Assembly (NCBI GenBank): GCA_024803745.1
Contig: JANJXV010000013.1
Coordinates: 57,189,602 to 57,253,601 of the forward strand
DNA length: 64,000 nucleotides
Reading direction: 5' to 3'
DNA from: Megascapheus bottae
Taxonomy: Eukaryota; Chordata; Mammalia; Rodentia; Geomyidae
Below the pieces are notes generated by a model, which made no database searches, was not told the origin of the DNA, and saw nothing but the letters and a program-made list of their open reading frames with translations. Position numbers and translations under genes: made by a program. Each line of letters opens with the position of its first letter. Position 1 is the first letter of the stretch. This document shows positions 52,771-63,736 of this stretch, in pieces.

Positions 52771-53809
52771 CCCGCCCCCCGCCCCGCGGGCCTCGCCCCA
52801 CTCGTGCAGTGTATGTTCGAGCGCACCCCCCACGCCCCCCCAAGCCCCCCCACGCCCCCTGGCCAGGCCCTGTCGTCTGCCCTGTCCCCCTGCGCCCCTG
52901 TACCCCAACTCCTGCTCCGGACTGAGCTGAGGCCCCAACGTGTGGCCGGTGCAGAGGCTCCTCGCGGCCTCGCCCTCCCTGCCGTCCACCCTGGTCCTCC
53001 TCCCGTGACCCTCTCGCTCCATCCCCCGGAGACCCAGGGCCCTGAGGGGAGAAGACGGGGCAGCTACAGGGGTCCTCTTGAAAGCAACGAGGCAGTCTGG
53101 GGTTCAGGGAGAGGCTGACCCCCCAGAACGGGAGGGCCAGGATTCCCCCCCACTCACGATAAGGGTGACCGGTGGGTTTATCTGGGATGGAGGGTGGGTG
53201 GGGAGGAGTGGACACTGGGAGAAGCCTGGGCGGTCGGGGACGTGGGCAACAGCCGACCGGAGGGCTGACCCTCGCCTGGGCCTGTGTGTGGGGGCCGAGC
53301 TGCAAGTAACCACGTGAGGACCTGGAAATGGTCACCTGGCCAGGCGTTTACCAGCAGTGAACGGTCTCTGCCTCGTCCAGGAACAGCTCAGATGGGGAGA
53401 CAGGCGGAGGCCCAGGGACCCAGGACGTACACGGTCTTCTTAGAAAGCCCTGCCATGGTGAGCACTTTCTCACCTGTGCACACCCCCCCCCCCGAGAGGG
53501 GGCCCTACCAGAGAGGAGAAGGGGCACCGGACTCCATGGTGGGTTTGGGGGTTCTGATTGGCTCAGTAGCCCTCAGCCTCTGCATGCAGGATTGTCTGCC
53601 AGCGGCCCTCCTGTCCTCAGAGGCAGGGCTTGGAATTTCTGAGCAGGGGGCCAGGCCTCTCCCCGGTGTGTGGCTGCCCTGGTGAAGTTGGGGCCTTCTC
53701 CTTTCCTCCTTCTCCTCGCTGTCTCCCACCCTCCACTCCCTTCTTCCCCCCCCTTCTCTGCACACTAATCCAGTGTTCTTTGCTAGCCCCTTTTCCTGGG
53801 GCCCTGGGC
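52771..53809. other. Unique GC-rich flank beyond the MRPL23 promoter
   Basis: No exon or repeat family recognised. In human and mouse TNNT3 comes next in this direction; I see none of its exons here, so it should lie beyond the retroviral insertion. Confidence 0.5.
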
Positions 53810-54480
53810 TGAGGTTGCCAGAGAAAATACAGTAAATATGAGGCCAGTTAAATATGAGGTTGGGCTCAGCAACTATTCATATTTTTTTTCCTTTTTCTTT
53901 TTTAAAATAAGCTTTATGTATTAGAACAATTGTAGGCCGGCAGAAAAATTGCCCAGAAAGTAGTTTCCATAGTCCACTTCCACTCAGCTGGCACTCCATG
54001 TATGAACAGTAGAAGACAACATGGATGCCTTGTTGCTGTTCGCCTGACCGCTTTGTGGTGCTGGTTCTGGGGCGTGGACTCCCTGCCTCGGTGCGGTCCC
54101 TGAGCCCTTTTGCTCAAGGTAAGCAGTCCACTTTCGGAGGCACAGCTGCAGTCAGCAGGGGTGGTTCACTGGGCTCCTGTGTCTTGTGGACTCCTCTCCA
54201 GGGTTGCTGTCTCAGTTCTCAGACCCCTGAGTAGCGGTTACAGTGTTGCTGTCAACTGGTGCACTTGTGGCTCCTGTAACGTTGTGTCCCACAATCAGCT
54301 GTCACAGAGTCTTAAGAAACAGCTTTGCTCCCCCAAGCCCACCTTGACAGCTCCCTTCTGCCCCATCACCCGCGCACTGCCCCTCGCCACCTCCCATCTT
54401 CTTACTGTCCCAGTGCCAGTCTGTCATTGCTAAGGCGTCTGTCCATCAGCAGTGTGCATTTTGCTTTCTCTGTCTCTGCA
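53810..54480 (-). mobile_element. Old L1-type LINE remnant
   Basis: GAGGTTGCCAGAGAAAATAC, CCAGTTAAATATGAGG and then TAGAACAATTGTAGGCCGGC with AGAAAAATTGCCCAGAAAG resemble reversed 3'-end sequence of ancient mammalian L1 families. Heavily diverged; the right end is uncertain. Confidence 0.45.
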
Positions 54481-54617
54481 CCTCCTACGAGGGCCAGGGA
54501 GAACTGTGTGGTTTGGGCCTCAGTGGGCCTGCTTGCCTACTGTTGCTTCCAAGATTTAGCATGTACAAGTTGAATGGCGGTGACCCTTCTCCCAGGCAGG
54601 AGCCACAGCCAGGCGAA

Positions 54618-54836
54618 TGCCATGCCTCAGTGGCACGCCTGTAATCATAGCTACACAGAAGGGTGCGACCTGAGGGTGGAGGTTTGAAGCCAGCCAAGTC
54701 TGGGACACTCTTCTCTCCAATAAACTACCAAAAAGCCAGAAGTGGAGCTGTAGCTCGAGTGGTAGCGCCGTGAGTGAACAAGTTTAAGGGCTAGCACTCA
54801 GGCTCTGAGTTCAAGTCCCAGTACTGGCTCACACCA
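54618..54836 (+). mobile_element. SINE, same family as 21418
   Basis: CATGCCTCAGTGGCACGCCT, GTAATCATAGCTACACAG, GTTTGAAGCCAGCC, AGAAGTGGAGCTGTAGCTC and GAGTTCAAGTCCCAGTACTG. Followed by a GAAT microsatellite (54838-54875), probably grown from its tail. Confidence 0.85.
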
Positions 54837-54837
54837 A

Positions 54838-54875
54838 ATGAATGAACGAGTGAATGAATGAATGAATGAATGGAT
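54838..54875. repeat. (GAAT)n microsatellite
   Basis: Imperfect GAAT repeats at the SINE 3' end. Confidence 0.9.
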
Positions 54876-55119
54876 AAATAGCTAGTATGCACTAAAGAGA
54901 AGAGAAGAGTGCTTCATTTAGGCAGAGTGTCACCTGGCCTGGCACCTCAGAGCTGAAGAGCTAAAGGCCCAGGGAGAGTTGTCTGGTTTCCTGCTCTAGC
55001 TGGATGGACTTAGACCAGTAAGTCCTGTGTGGACATGGCTGGGACAAAGGTTTGACCTCGTGACAGCAGTCTGAGAGACCCTGGTGGGCCTGCCTGCCTG
55101 GATTCTTTTCTGATCTCTG

Positions 55120-55265
55120 CTTCCCTCCCTCCCTCCCTTTTTCCCTCCCTCCCTATCTCCCTCCCTCCTTCCCTGTCTTCCTCCCTCTCTCCCTTCATCC
55201 TTCTCTCCCTCCCTCCCTTCAGCCCTCCCTCCCCCCTCCCTCCCGCCCTCCCCCTCCTTCCTATG
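55120..55265. repeat. CTCC-rich polypyrimidine tract
   Basis: CCCTCCCTCCCTTT-type repeats over about 145 bases. Confidence 0.92.
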
Positions 55266-55762
55266 TGGGGTAAGACCTCTGCAGGAAAGATTGCATCAGA
55301 ACCAGTGTCTTCATAGCTGGGTCCCCCAGTGACACTTGAGGTCACCACTTCAAGATTCCCCCAGGGAGGAAGTGGGGCTTAGAGTGGTATTTGGTCTCCC
55401 AGGGAAGGAACAGGGCTTAAGTGGAACTGGGGGGGGGGGTTCAGCCTGGGGAGGGGCTCCAGCTTCCACCACCCACCTCGTGGAGGGCTTTGGGAAGGTC
55501 TGGGAGGCTGGCAGGGTTAGCATGGAGGAGGACACCACAGACCCTGCAGCACCGGGCGCCTGGGGGCCGCCGGGCACCTCACAGGGCCGTGTGGGCCTCG
55601 GTTCTCCACCCACACCAGCAGTTCCCTGGCTTAGTGAGACGCTGCCAGGTCTCCCGGTGGCTGCCTGCCTTGCACCCCTAGCCGGGAAGCCATGCCATCA
55701 CCTCCCAGCTCCGCTGGTGTGACATTGGGAGGCTTGGATAGGATATAGGTCTCCACATGCAC

Positions 55763-55788
55763 TCATTCATTCATTCATTCATTCATTC
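55763..55788. repeat. (ATTC)n microsatellite
   Basis: About six perfect ATTC units. Confidence 0.93.
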
Positions 55789-56442
55789 TGCTACAGACCA
55801 GCCTCAGGCCCTGGACAGAGGAGGAGGGAGGGAGGGAAGGGAGGACCTGTGGGACTGAACTGGGGTGCTTAGCAAAGGAAGTGGTCCTGCACCCGCCCAC
55901 CCACCAAGCATCCCCTGGTCCAGGTTGGAGGCAGCGGGTGAATGTCTGGTGGCGCCGTGCTTGGGGCTCTGAGCAAGCCACCTCTCCAGAGCCCGTCCTC
56001 GTGAGTGGAAGTGTCTGCCTGCATGAGCAGGGCTGCAGAGGCCGGAAGTAGAGGCCGGCTCCACATCACAGCTGTCCCTCCAGTGCCTTGGCAGGGGCCG
56101 TGGGACCTTGTGCTGTCCTCGCCAGGCTTCCTCTGAGCTCTCTTGGCCTCTGAGAGGGTGGGCGGCTGCCTCTCACCAGCGTCCAGCGTGGGGAGGTGCA
56201 GGCCGAGCGCGGCGGTGGCTGTCCCCCAGATTCCGGCACATGGCCAGTGGGCACTGGTGGGCACTCTGGCTCCTTTGCTCTTGGCGTTGGCCACATGTGT
56301 TTGCACTTTTCATGGGCATTTACCATTTGTGTCTCTAAGGTTGACTTTTGTTCCCCCTATTTATACATTGAAGTCTTGACTCCTGACCTCTCAGGATGCA
56401 GCTGTATCTGGAGATTTGGGGGGGAGGGAGTGCATGCATGTG

Positions 56443-56457
56443 AATGTGTGTGTGTGA

Positions 56458-56508
<51 letters not shown>

Positions 56509-56514
56509 TGTGTC
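56443..56514. repeat. (GT)n microsatellite
   Basis: Mostly pure GT alternation; sits directly at the 5' side of the reversed SINE. Confidence 0.96.
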
Positions 56515-56517
56515 TGC

Positions 56518-56665
56518 ATGCCAGTACTGGGGCTTGAACTTGGCCCCTGAGGGCTGTCCCTTAGCTTTTTCTCCACTGAAGGCTAGCACTCTTCCACTTG
56601 AGTCAAGCTCCTTTTCTTGCTTTTTAGTGTTACTTGGAGATAAAAAGCATCGTGGATTTTTCTAC
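56518..56665 (-). mobile_element. Partial SINE, reversed
   Basis: GCCAGTACTGGGGCTTGAAC, GGCTAGCACTCTTCCACTTG and TTACTTGGAGATAAAAAGC are the reverse complement of the 3' two thirds of the 21418/54618 SINE. Confidence 0.8.
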
Positions 56666-57701
56666 TCATGCTAGCTTCACGTGACAGTGCGGCGGGTTCT
56701 AGGCTTGGAGCTGAGTCTTTTAAGCAGGGTTAATTAAGATAAGAAGGGATCACTGGGGTAGATCTTGACCCAGCCTGACCGGATCCTTGTCGAAAGAGGA
56801 GGTGGGGGACTCAGACACCCAGGGGACATGGAGGAGCCAGTGTGGAGACGCCGGGACGCCTCCATCTTAGGCTTCGGCCCTCAGGGCCTGAGACAGAACT
56901 CTCCGGTCTTGCACAAGTTCTGCGATGTGCGCGGGTACCTCAAATGACAGCGTGATGTCTTCCTCATGCATTCCCGGGCACATGGAATGCTTTCACTCCA
57001 TCCTCCCTGTCTGTCCTGTTTGTCTGAACACATGGCCCTCCAGCTGTTCTTAGCCCTCTGGTGTTCAAAAGCGGCCTTTTGTTCTGAAGTATAATGTGCG
57101 GTCACACGCTCACAGCGCACCCCTTGGACGGGTCAGAATGCAGGGGAGGCCCACGGAACTGTGCTGGGCTGAGGCCTCCCTCCTGCGTGTCGCCGTCCTC
57201 TGCCCTCCCTGTGCCCTCCCCAGGACGGTGCCCGGACGCTCCACACATGGAGTTACGGAGCGTGGACTTCTTCCTTCTCCCAGCTGGGCCGCTCTTCTGA
57301 ACCCATCCCTGCGGGAGTGAGTGTGAGGACAGGGCGCTGGTGGTGTGTCAGCGAGTGTGGACACACCACCGTCGGTTTACCCACGCCTCTGACGGACCCC
57401 GGGCCCTTTCCAGTCCTCCATGGTTAAAATTCCACAGCCTGCGCTCCCATTCCCAGGAACATCCTCCCAAGAATGTCCACGTCTAGTCCTCCTGGGAAAA
57501 GGTCTGGAGGGGGGCCTGGGCCCCAGCACCCTGAGAGGGGCCCCTCCTCCCATCAGCTTCCGAGGAACTTCCACCAAGCACCCCACCCCTCCCCGGAGCT
57601 CACTGGCCTCATAGACTTTGCTGTGGGTTTAAGTTAAATTTAGGTTTGTAGTAAGGTTGTATTCTAGTAAAACAGTGTGAAAGTTGGAAGAAACAGGGGT
57701 G

Positions 57702-57702
57702 G

Positions 57703-57765
<63 letters not shown>
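57702..57765. repeat. (GA)n microsatellite
   Basis: About 60 bases of GA alternation with one AA interruption. Confidence 0.97.
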
Positions 57766-57768
<3 letters not shown>

Positions 57769-58285
57769 GAGGGGAAGAGAAACATTTCCTGCTCCCCATG
57801 CAGAGCATGGGAGTAAAATTTTCAATTTAAACTTGATTTTCACTGTCTCATAGTTGGGCCCTGCTGTCTAAAGATGTCATTCTGCATCTTTCCAGTAACA
57901 AATGGGTCTGAGCGCTTTCTCCTATGAATTTATGTAGCTTGCTCGGTGGAGAACCTTCAGATCTGCTTTCATATAGTTGAACTGGAAGAGATCTTTACAT
58001 ATTCTGGAACACTCCCCCCCACCCCCCACCCCCGCCATGAAGTACCCATTTGCAAAGATTTTTCTCTCAATCCTGAGATTGTCTTCTCAGCCCTTCAAAA
58101 ATTGTTATTTGAAGGGCTGAATTTTAAGATTATTTTAGATGGACTCACATCTGTCTATTTAAGGATACAGCTTTGTAGTTTTGTATGTAAGAAGTCTTTG
58201 GGTGAGCCAAAATCTCAAAGATTTTTCTCTGACTTTTTCATAGTTCTAGTCTTACATGTGGATTTGTCAATTCTTTCTTCTTTTC

Positions 58286-58513
58286 CATTTTTTTTGGGGG
58301 GGGGTTGTGGGGCTTGAACTCTGGGTATTGTCCCTGAGCTCTTCAGCTCAAGGCTACCGCCCTACCCCTCAGTGCCACGTCCACATTTCTGGTGGTTGAA
58401 CTGGAGATAAGAGTCTCACGGACTTTCCGTTCCCCTGGCTGGCTTTGAACCATGATCCTCAGATCTCAACCTCCTGGTAGGATTACAGGCATGAGCCACC
58501 GGCTCCCGGCTTC
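58286..58513 (-). mobile_element. Full-length SINE, reversed, inside the L1
   Basis: T-run and G-run at its left, then GAGCTCTTCAGCTCAAGGCT, GGAGATAAGAGTCTCACGGA, GGCTTTGAACCATGATCCTC and GGATTACAGGCATGAGCCAC: the reverse complement of the 21418 family. Confidence 0.88.
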
Positions 58514-58822
58514 ATCAATCTTTTTTGAGTAAATTTTTAGTGATCTTGTGAAACAGGAATTTAAGTTCTTCTCTTTTTTCTTTCCTTTTCTTTGCCCCTG
58601 GCTTCCCCAGCAGGGCTTTCTGACACAGAGCTCATTGCTACACCTTCACCAGAGGCATGGGACTTTATTTCTGAGCTATTTTGTTCTTCTGTTTGACTGT
58701 TTACCAATAGTGCTCTGTTTGGATGGGTTACGAATTCTTGGAATGTCAGTTCTGTGATCATAAGATCTTGTTAAGGATGTTTTTGCCCATCTAGAATCCT
58801 TGCTTTATTCTAGTGACAAGAA

Positions 58823-59314
58823 TAACAAGGAGGGAGTGCCACTCAGAGAAAACTGATATTCAGTATGAGTTAGCCGCACCCTGCAAGCTGACATCAGTCA
58901 AGGCCACAGTAAAGAATGTGTGTATTTTAAAAGGTGGGGGGGGGCAAGTTTTTAAGAGCAAAAGTACAGAGAAATTGACGTCAGCAGCTTGGGTACAAAG
59001 TTTCCTGACAGGTCTCAGAGATTCGAGGCCCCAGCCCCTGGTGGAGGGCACCTCACTGGCTGGGCACGGGTTCCGTCCAGAGCATCTTGTCTGCATTGCC
59101 ACAGTCTTAAAGAATGCTATAGATAAACTTTACTGCAGAAGTCTGTGCCTACGTGTGCATCCAGGAGAAACAGAACATTAGGCGAGGTTGTGGGGGCCTC
59201 TGGAATGGAGAGGAGCTGCGGGTGGGATTTTAGAAAAGTCTCTGAGAAAGTATTTATCTCAGCCAGGCAGGCAGGAGCCCTTTATTGCTTCCCAGCTCTC
59301 CTTCTGTTTGGGTC
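58823..59314. mobile_element. Unidentified ~490-bp insertion in the L1
   Basis: L1 similarity stops near 58813 and resumes near 59320. The interval is bordered by matching TGACAAGAA words (58814-58822 and 59315-59323), as a target duplication would be. It could be a solo LTR or another retroposon; I recognise no family. Confidence 0.4.
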
Positions 59315-60040
59315 TGACAAGAACAATTTTATCTTAGCATCAGCAAGTTCCACCATCCATATAAATTTTACAATCAGGCTGTTAATTTCTACGGGTTTAG
59401 GGAGAATGGACATCTTATCAGCCAGGAGCTGCTGGTCTGGACATTCTTTGTATTCTTCTGTTTACCCGGCTTTCCCTCGGTTTCCCTCCTGCAAGGTTCT
59501 TACTTCCGTGTACAGGCATTTTACCGTGCCTGTGGAGGCCTTCAGCAAGTGGCATTCTCAAAACTCAGTGTCAGGTGACTCCTTGCCATTTTGTGTTAGT
59601 GCAGTTGACTTGGTTTATCAATCTTGTATCCTACTACCCAGCTAAACCCATCCATGGCCCCATTTTCTTCTCTGCTTCTCCCCCCCTCCTTTTTCTCTGA
59701 TAGATTCCATGAGATTAGATGCTGTTGTTATCTGTAAACGAAATAGTTTTCTACCTTCCTCTCTTATCTGACTGGCTTTGATTTCTTCCTCCAGCCAGAA
59801 AGCTCTTATGGGAACCTCAGCCAGGGCTAGACAGAGCCTGGGGCAGGGTCCAGATTCCAGGCCCTTCCAGAACCCAGCCCCAGCACGCTCAGGTCATCCT
59901 CAGGCCCCAGGCTGAGAAAATTCCTCACTGGGCGTCTTTGCTGGGAGCTCTTTTTTTTCTTAAGTTAGGAATGGAGAGTGGGTTTCTTCAGAAGTCTTTT
60001 CTGCTGATATTATGACTTTGTTGCAAAAAAATGAGATGAC

Positions 60041-60149
60041 AGAGCAGATCCAGGCCTCCCAGAGTTCTGAAAGGCTAAAGCAGGAGGGTTGGGAGTTCAA
60101 AGCCAGTTTGAGCTATGTAGCCAGACCCCATCTCAAAAAAAAAAAAAAA
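60041..60149 (+). mobile_element. B1-like (7SL-derived) SINE with target duplication
   Basis: AGGCCTCCCAGAGTTCTGAA, GGAGTTCAAAGCCAGTTTGA, GCTATGTAGCCAGACCCCAT, then a 15-base A tail. It is flanked by perfect GAGATGAC copies at 60033-60040 and 60150-60157. Confidence 0.85.
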
Positions 60150-60501
60150 GAGATGACCCTGTGTTTTTTCTTGTTCAACTGTTTATTCAGCAAACTACTC
60201 AGATTTTCAAATGTTATGACCTTATGTTCCTGAGCTAAACCCCACATAATCAACCACAGTGTATGATCCTTTTTATATACACTTGAAAGCTGTTGGCTAA
60301 AGTTGTAGCTTAACATTTGCACTTATGTTTCTAAGGAATGTTGGTCTATACTTTTTTTTTTTTGGTAAAGTCTTTGGTTTTGGTATTGGGGAAATTCTGA
60401 CCTCATCGAATGGGTTGGAAAATCTTCTTTTTAATTTTTTGGGAGAATGTGTATATAATTGCTATAATTGCTTCTTTAAATGTTTGTTCGGCTCTACTGG
60501 G

Positions 60502-60917
60502 TGTCGGGAGCCAAGCTAACTCCATAATGTGGAAAATTATTGAGCCACATCTGTTAACTGCCTATTGTCGAATCTAACTGATAAGAACATCTGGTGTTTG
60601 TGAAACCTCATCCATGATATCCTGTTTTGTATCTAACTAGTATCCTCTTTTTGTATTTGACTAGTATTCTGTTTTGTAGAATAACCTATAACCCCTGTCC
60701 TTGGTGTCTTCCTGGAAAATATTGTGCAGGTCTTATTATTTAGCCACCTGCCTACGTCAATTACCCTCTTGCTGAGCATATATAAGCAGCCATGTAAAAA
60801 TAAAGATTGAGACCTTGATCAGAAAACGGTCTTGGTCTCCCTCCTTGTGTCTGGTTTGTCTCTCATTCAGGTCTGCGCCTCCTCGAGCTCAGGTTGACTA
60901 CCCCACGGGCCAGGACA
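60502..60917 (+). mobile_element. 5' LTR of a class II (betaretrovirus-like) endogenous retrovirus
   Basis: Begins TGTCGGGAGCC and ends in CA just before the primer-binding site, about 416 bases. It has a TATA box (TATATAA, 60779-60785) and AATAAA (60799-60804) only 14 bases further on. Such a short gap fits the very short R region of betaretroviruses. The insertion interrupts L1 ORF2. The provirus runs off the window, so the 3' LTR and target duplication cannot be compared. Confidence 0.85.
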
Positions 60918-60919
60918 AG

Positions 60920-60942
60920 TGGCGCCCAACCTGGGGCTCGAA
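60920..60942 (+). other. Retroviral primer-binding site (tRNA-Lys type)
   Basis: TGGCGCCCAACCTGGGGC, two bases after the LTR end. It matches the lysine-tRNA (Lys1,2) primer site with one change (C for G at position 12), and the match goes on into CTCGAA. Confidence 0.85.
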
Positions 60943-61056
60943 GGAACGGAAGCTGAACTGTCTTCTGATTTGGGTGAGAGAAGACTCGCATACCGGCCAC
61001 CGCAGGTGGACCTGTCTGCCATACAGGCCCAGAAAGGTAAGGAGAGTGACGCAATT

Positions 61057-62788
61057 ATGGGACAAACACTTAGTACGCATGAGTTATTTATTCAGGGGCA
61101 CGAGGTGTACGGGTTAAGAAAAAAGATTTGGTAGATTTTTTTATGTTTTTGGAAAATCTTTGTCCTTGGCTTCCATAAGAGGGAACCATAGACGAGAACA
61201 GATGACAGCGTGTGGGTGATTGTCTTAAAGACTTTTACCACACTTTTGGCCCCGAAAAGGTGCCTGTTCAGGCCTTCTCATACTGGAACCTCATAAATGA
61301 AGTCCTGCAGGTCCATCATTATCAGGCAGATGTCTCTGAAGTGCTGAAAGACAGTGAAACCTTCCTAAAAGAAAATTTTAAGGAGAGTCTGTCTTCCCTT
61401 TTAAAACAACCTCCTAAATCCCCCTGCCTCTCTGTTTCTATCCCAATGCCTGCAGATGGTCCCCAGACCCATAAGCTACAGTCAATTTATCCTGTTCTAT
61501 CGGACCTAGATTCTGGCAATCCCGAGGATGATGTTTTATCACCTGAGGGGGAGGCAACCTTCGAAGCAGAGACAGCCAAGTACAATAACCCAGCCGCCTT
61601 CTTATGGAAATCCCCCCTCCTTTCTGTGCTCCTGTAAATGACTTAACAGAAGTCACAGGGCAGGCTATTGTTAAAATCACCAGGGAAGCTCAGTCCTTAA
61701 AAACCCTCCTCCAAATTAAAAAACCGATCTACTCAAACAGCTTCGAGAGCTGGACCTGGAACTAAGTCCCCATCCCATGCCCGGTCCAAATCTAAGACAA
61801 AAGACAGGCAGACTCTTCATGCCTTCCCTGTAAACCAGATCCCAGCTGAACTCTAAAAGCCCCCCTGATGGTACGGGAGGCCCAGAAGATAGTGAGGAAG
61901 AAGAGGAAAGGGAGGAAAGGGAGCCAGTTACCAAAGACCCAGAAACCTCCGGAGAGGAGGAGGAGAATGACCCTCTAATCATTAAACCCCCAAATATCGT
62001 CCTCTAAAATTCAACTATATTAAAGAACTTAAAAGTGCTGTCTCCATGTATGGCCCAGTTGCCCCGTCACTCTCTCTCTTTTAGAATCTTTGAGTGATGA
62101 CTGGCTTACAGCACATGATTGGGGAGGGTTAGCTAAAGCCACTCTTAGTAGAGGCCAATATCTTTCATGGAAAGCTGATTATACTGAAAGATACCAAGGT
62201 ACCGCTGGTCGCAATGCTTCCGCTGGAGGCCTGTCTAAGTCGTGGACTCTAGACAAATGATTAGGACAAAGCCCATATGATTCTAATGCGAAACAAGCCA
62301 AATTTCCCCCGGGGCTACTCGTTCAGATCCAACGTGGGCTCTCCAAGCCTGGAAGAGCCTTCCCTCCCAGCGGTCTGCTGTTTCTTCCATTGTCAAGATT
62401 CGTCAGGGGTCCCAGGAACCATAGAGTGATTTTGTGGGTCGGCTTACTGAGGCTGCAGAACATTTTATGGGGCGTGAGGAGACAGACAATGAACTCATTA
62501 GACATCTTGCCTTTGAAAATGCCCATTCTGCCTGGCAGGCCGTCCTCTTCGCGTGGCAAAACTCTTTCTGATTATACCAGACTTTGTGCTGATGTTGACC
62601 CAGCCTCCCATAATATTGGATTGGCTACTGGAGCTGCCTTAAATGATTTTACTCAAGGGCCAAAGGCTAAGACCTGTTTTAACTGCAAACAGCCTGGTCA
62701 CTTTCTAAAGGAATGCCCCCTCCGTCCCTTTACCCTCCATGCAAACGAGGAAAACACTGGCCTCCTCGGAATGCCAATCAAAAACTGA
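61057..62788 (+). pseudogene. gag: Decayed gag of the endogenous retrovirus
   Basis: Starts at ATG 61057 with a myristoylation-type MGQ and a matrix-like N terminus, but a stop at 61132-61134 ends that frame after 26 codons. Matrix-like sequence goes on in another frame (61212-61637). Capsid-like sequence follows in pieces between about 62030 and 62560; the capsid major homology region near 62396-62455 is cut by a TAG at 62424-62426 and a later frame change. One CX2CX4HX4C zinc knuckle is intact (62675-62716) in the frame that ends at 62788; the second is scrambled by a frame change. At least four breaks mean no Gag protein can be made. Confidence 0.82.
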
Positions 62789-62861
62789 TAACCAGGGAAA
62801 TCCATTGCCCAGGAGGCAGGGAGACTTGAGGAGGGGCCCACCCCAGGGCCTGTAGCCAACA

Positions 62862-63736
62862 ATGGGGTCGAACCCTGGGGCTGTCAGGTTTGTCTCCCAA
62901 TCTCCAGCTCATCTAATGTCGTCTCCCTCATGCGAGCAACACCAGGTAGTGCAGAACTACTCAATATTAACTCCTGAATCCGGGACTCAGATCCTGTCCA
63001 CTGGAATTTTCGGCCCTCTGCCCCCAAACACATTTGGCTTAATTTTGGGACGTGGAAGCTCCACCATCCAGGGTCTTAATATTTCACCAGGCATTATTGA
63101 TAATGATTATACTGGGGAAATCAAAATAGTGGCAACTGCTTCTCAAGGACCTATAACTATTTCCCCTGGCCAGAGAATTGCTCAATTGGCATTGCTTCCT
63201 CTCATTGCTAATAACCCCAGTCATGAACGGCGGAGAGGCACTCATAATTTTGGTTCCTCAGACACCTATTGGGTACAGGAAATTACACATAAAAGACCTT
63301 TATTAAAGTTAAAATTAGATGGAAGGATTTTCAGGGCCCTGTTGATACAGGAGCAGATGCTACTATTATTTCCAATAGGGATGGGCCTTCAGCCTGGCCC
63401 CTTAACCCTTCTATGACCCACTTAAAAGGAATAGGACAGACTTCTAGCCCTCTCCAAAGTTCTAAAATTATTTTGTGGGAGGACGAGGAAGGAAACCAAG
63501 GCACAGTGCAGCCTTACGTGGTCACCGGCCTCCCCGTTAATTTATGGGGCAGAGACATTCTTTCTCAGATGGGACTTATTATATGTAGCCCCAATGAATC
63601 AATTACTCAACAGAGGCTTAATCAGGGATATCGCCCAGGCCAAAGGCTGGGAAAGAATTCTCAGGGTCTTACGTCGCCCATCCAGGTCGATGCGAAGGCT
63701 GATCGTGCTGGCATAGGCTATAAAAATTTTCCTTAG
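62862..63736 (+). pseudogene. pro: Decayed dUTPase-protease (pro) region
   Basis: The frame 62862-63416 carries dUTPase motifs (GRGSS, then [12 protein letters not shown] and [10 protein letters not shown]) and then the start of the aspartic protease. A one-base frame change just before the active site puts the DTG triad (63344-63352) in another frame. That frame continues to 63736 with the GRDIL motif and a G-patch-like GYRPGQRLGKNSQG. A dUTPase fused to protease plus a G-patch is typical of betaretroviruses. The upstream join to gag is also broken, by a TAG at 62853-62855. Confidence 0.82.
63724..63730 (+). promoter_or_regulatory. pro-pol ribosomal frameshift site (AAATTTT)
   Basis: AAATTTT lies in the protease frame as A AAT TTT, two codons before its stop (63734-63736). 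A -1 slip leads into the frame of the downstream reverse-transcriptase start, as known for Mason-Pfizer-type betaretroviruses. The upstream frames are broken, so it is a relic. Confidence 0.65.

Larger units (their letters stand above)
54876..57984. other. Gene-free flank with simple repeats
   Basis: No exon recognised. Holds a CT-rich tract (55120-55265), an ATTC repeat (55763-55788), a GT tract and reversed SINE (56443-56665) and a long GA tract (57702-57765). Confidence 0.5.
57985..60501 (-). mobile_element. L1 LINE (ORF2 region) in antisense orientation, broken by later insertions
   Basis: The + strand reads as the complement of L1 ORF2: CATTTGCAAAGATTTTTCTC (58049), CTTACATGTGGATTTGTCAA (58249), TTAATTTCTACGGGTTTAGG (59382), TTGTATCCTACTACCCAGCT, GTGTATGATCCTTTTTATAT (60260) and TTTGGTTTTGGTATTGGG (60373). 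It is interrupted by a reversed SINE (58286), an unidentified block (58823-59314), a B1-like SINE (60041) and finally the provirus at 60502. No intact frame remains. Confidence 0.8.

Noticed and set aside
52771..60500. Search for TNNT3 exons, the expected next gene
   Set aside because: No troponin T coding sequence or plausible last exon found; it probably lies beyond the window.
62776..62810. Possible gag-pro frameshift signals (CAAAAAC, GGGAAAT)
   Set aside because: Neither fits the canonical heptamer in the right phase, and the upstream and downstream frames are broken, so no call was made.
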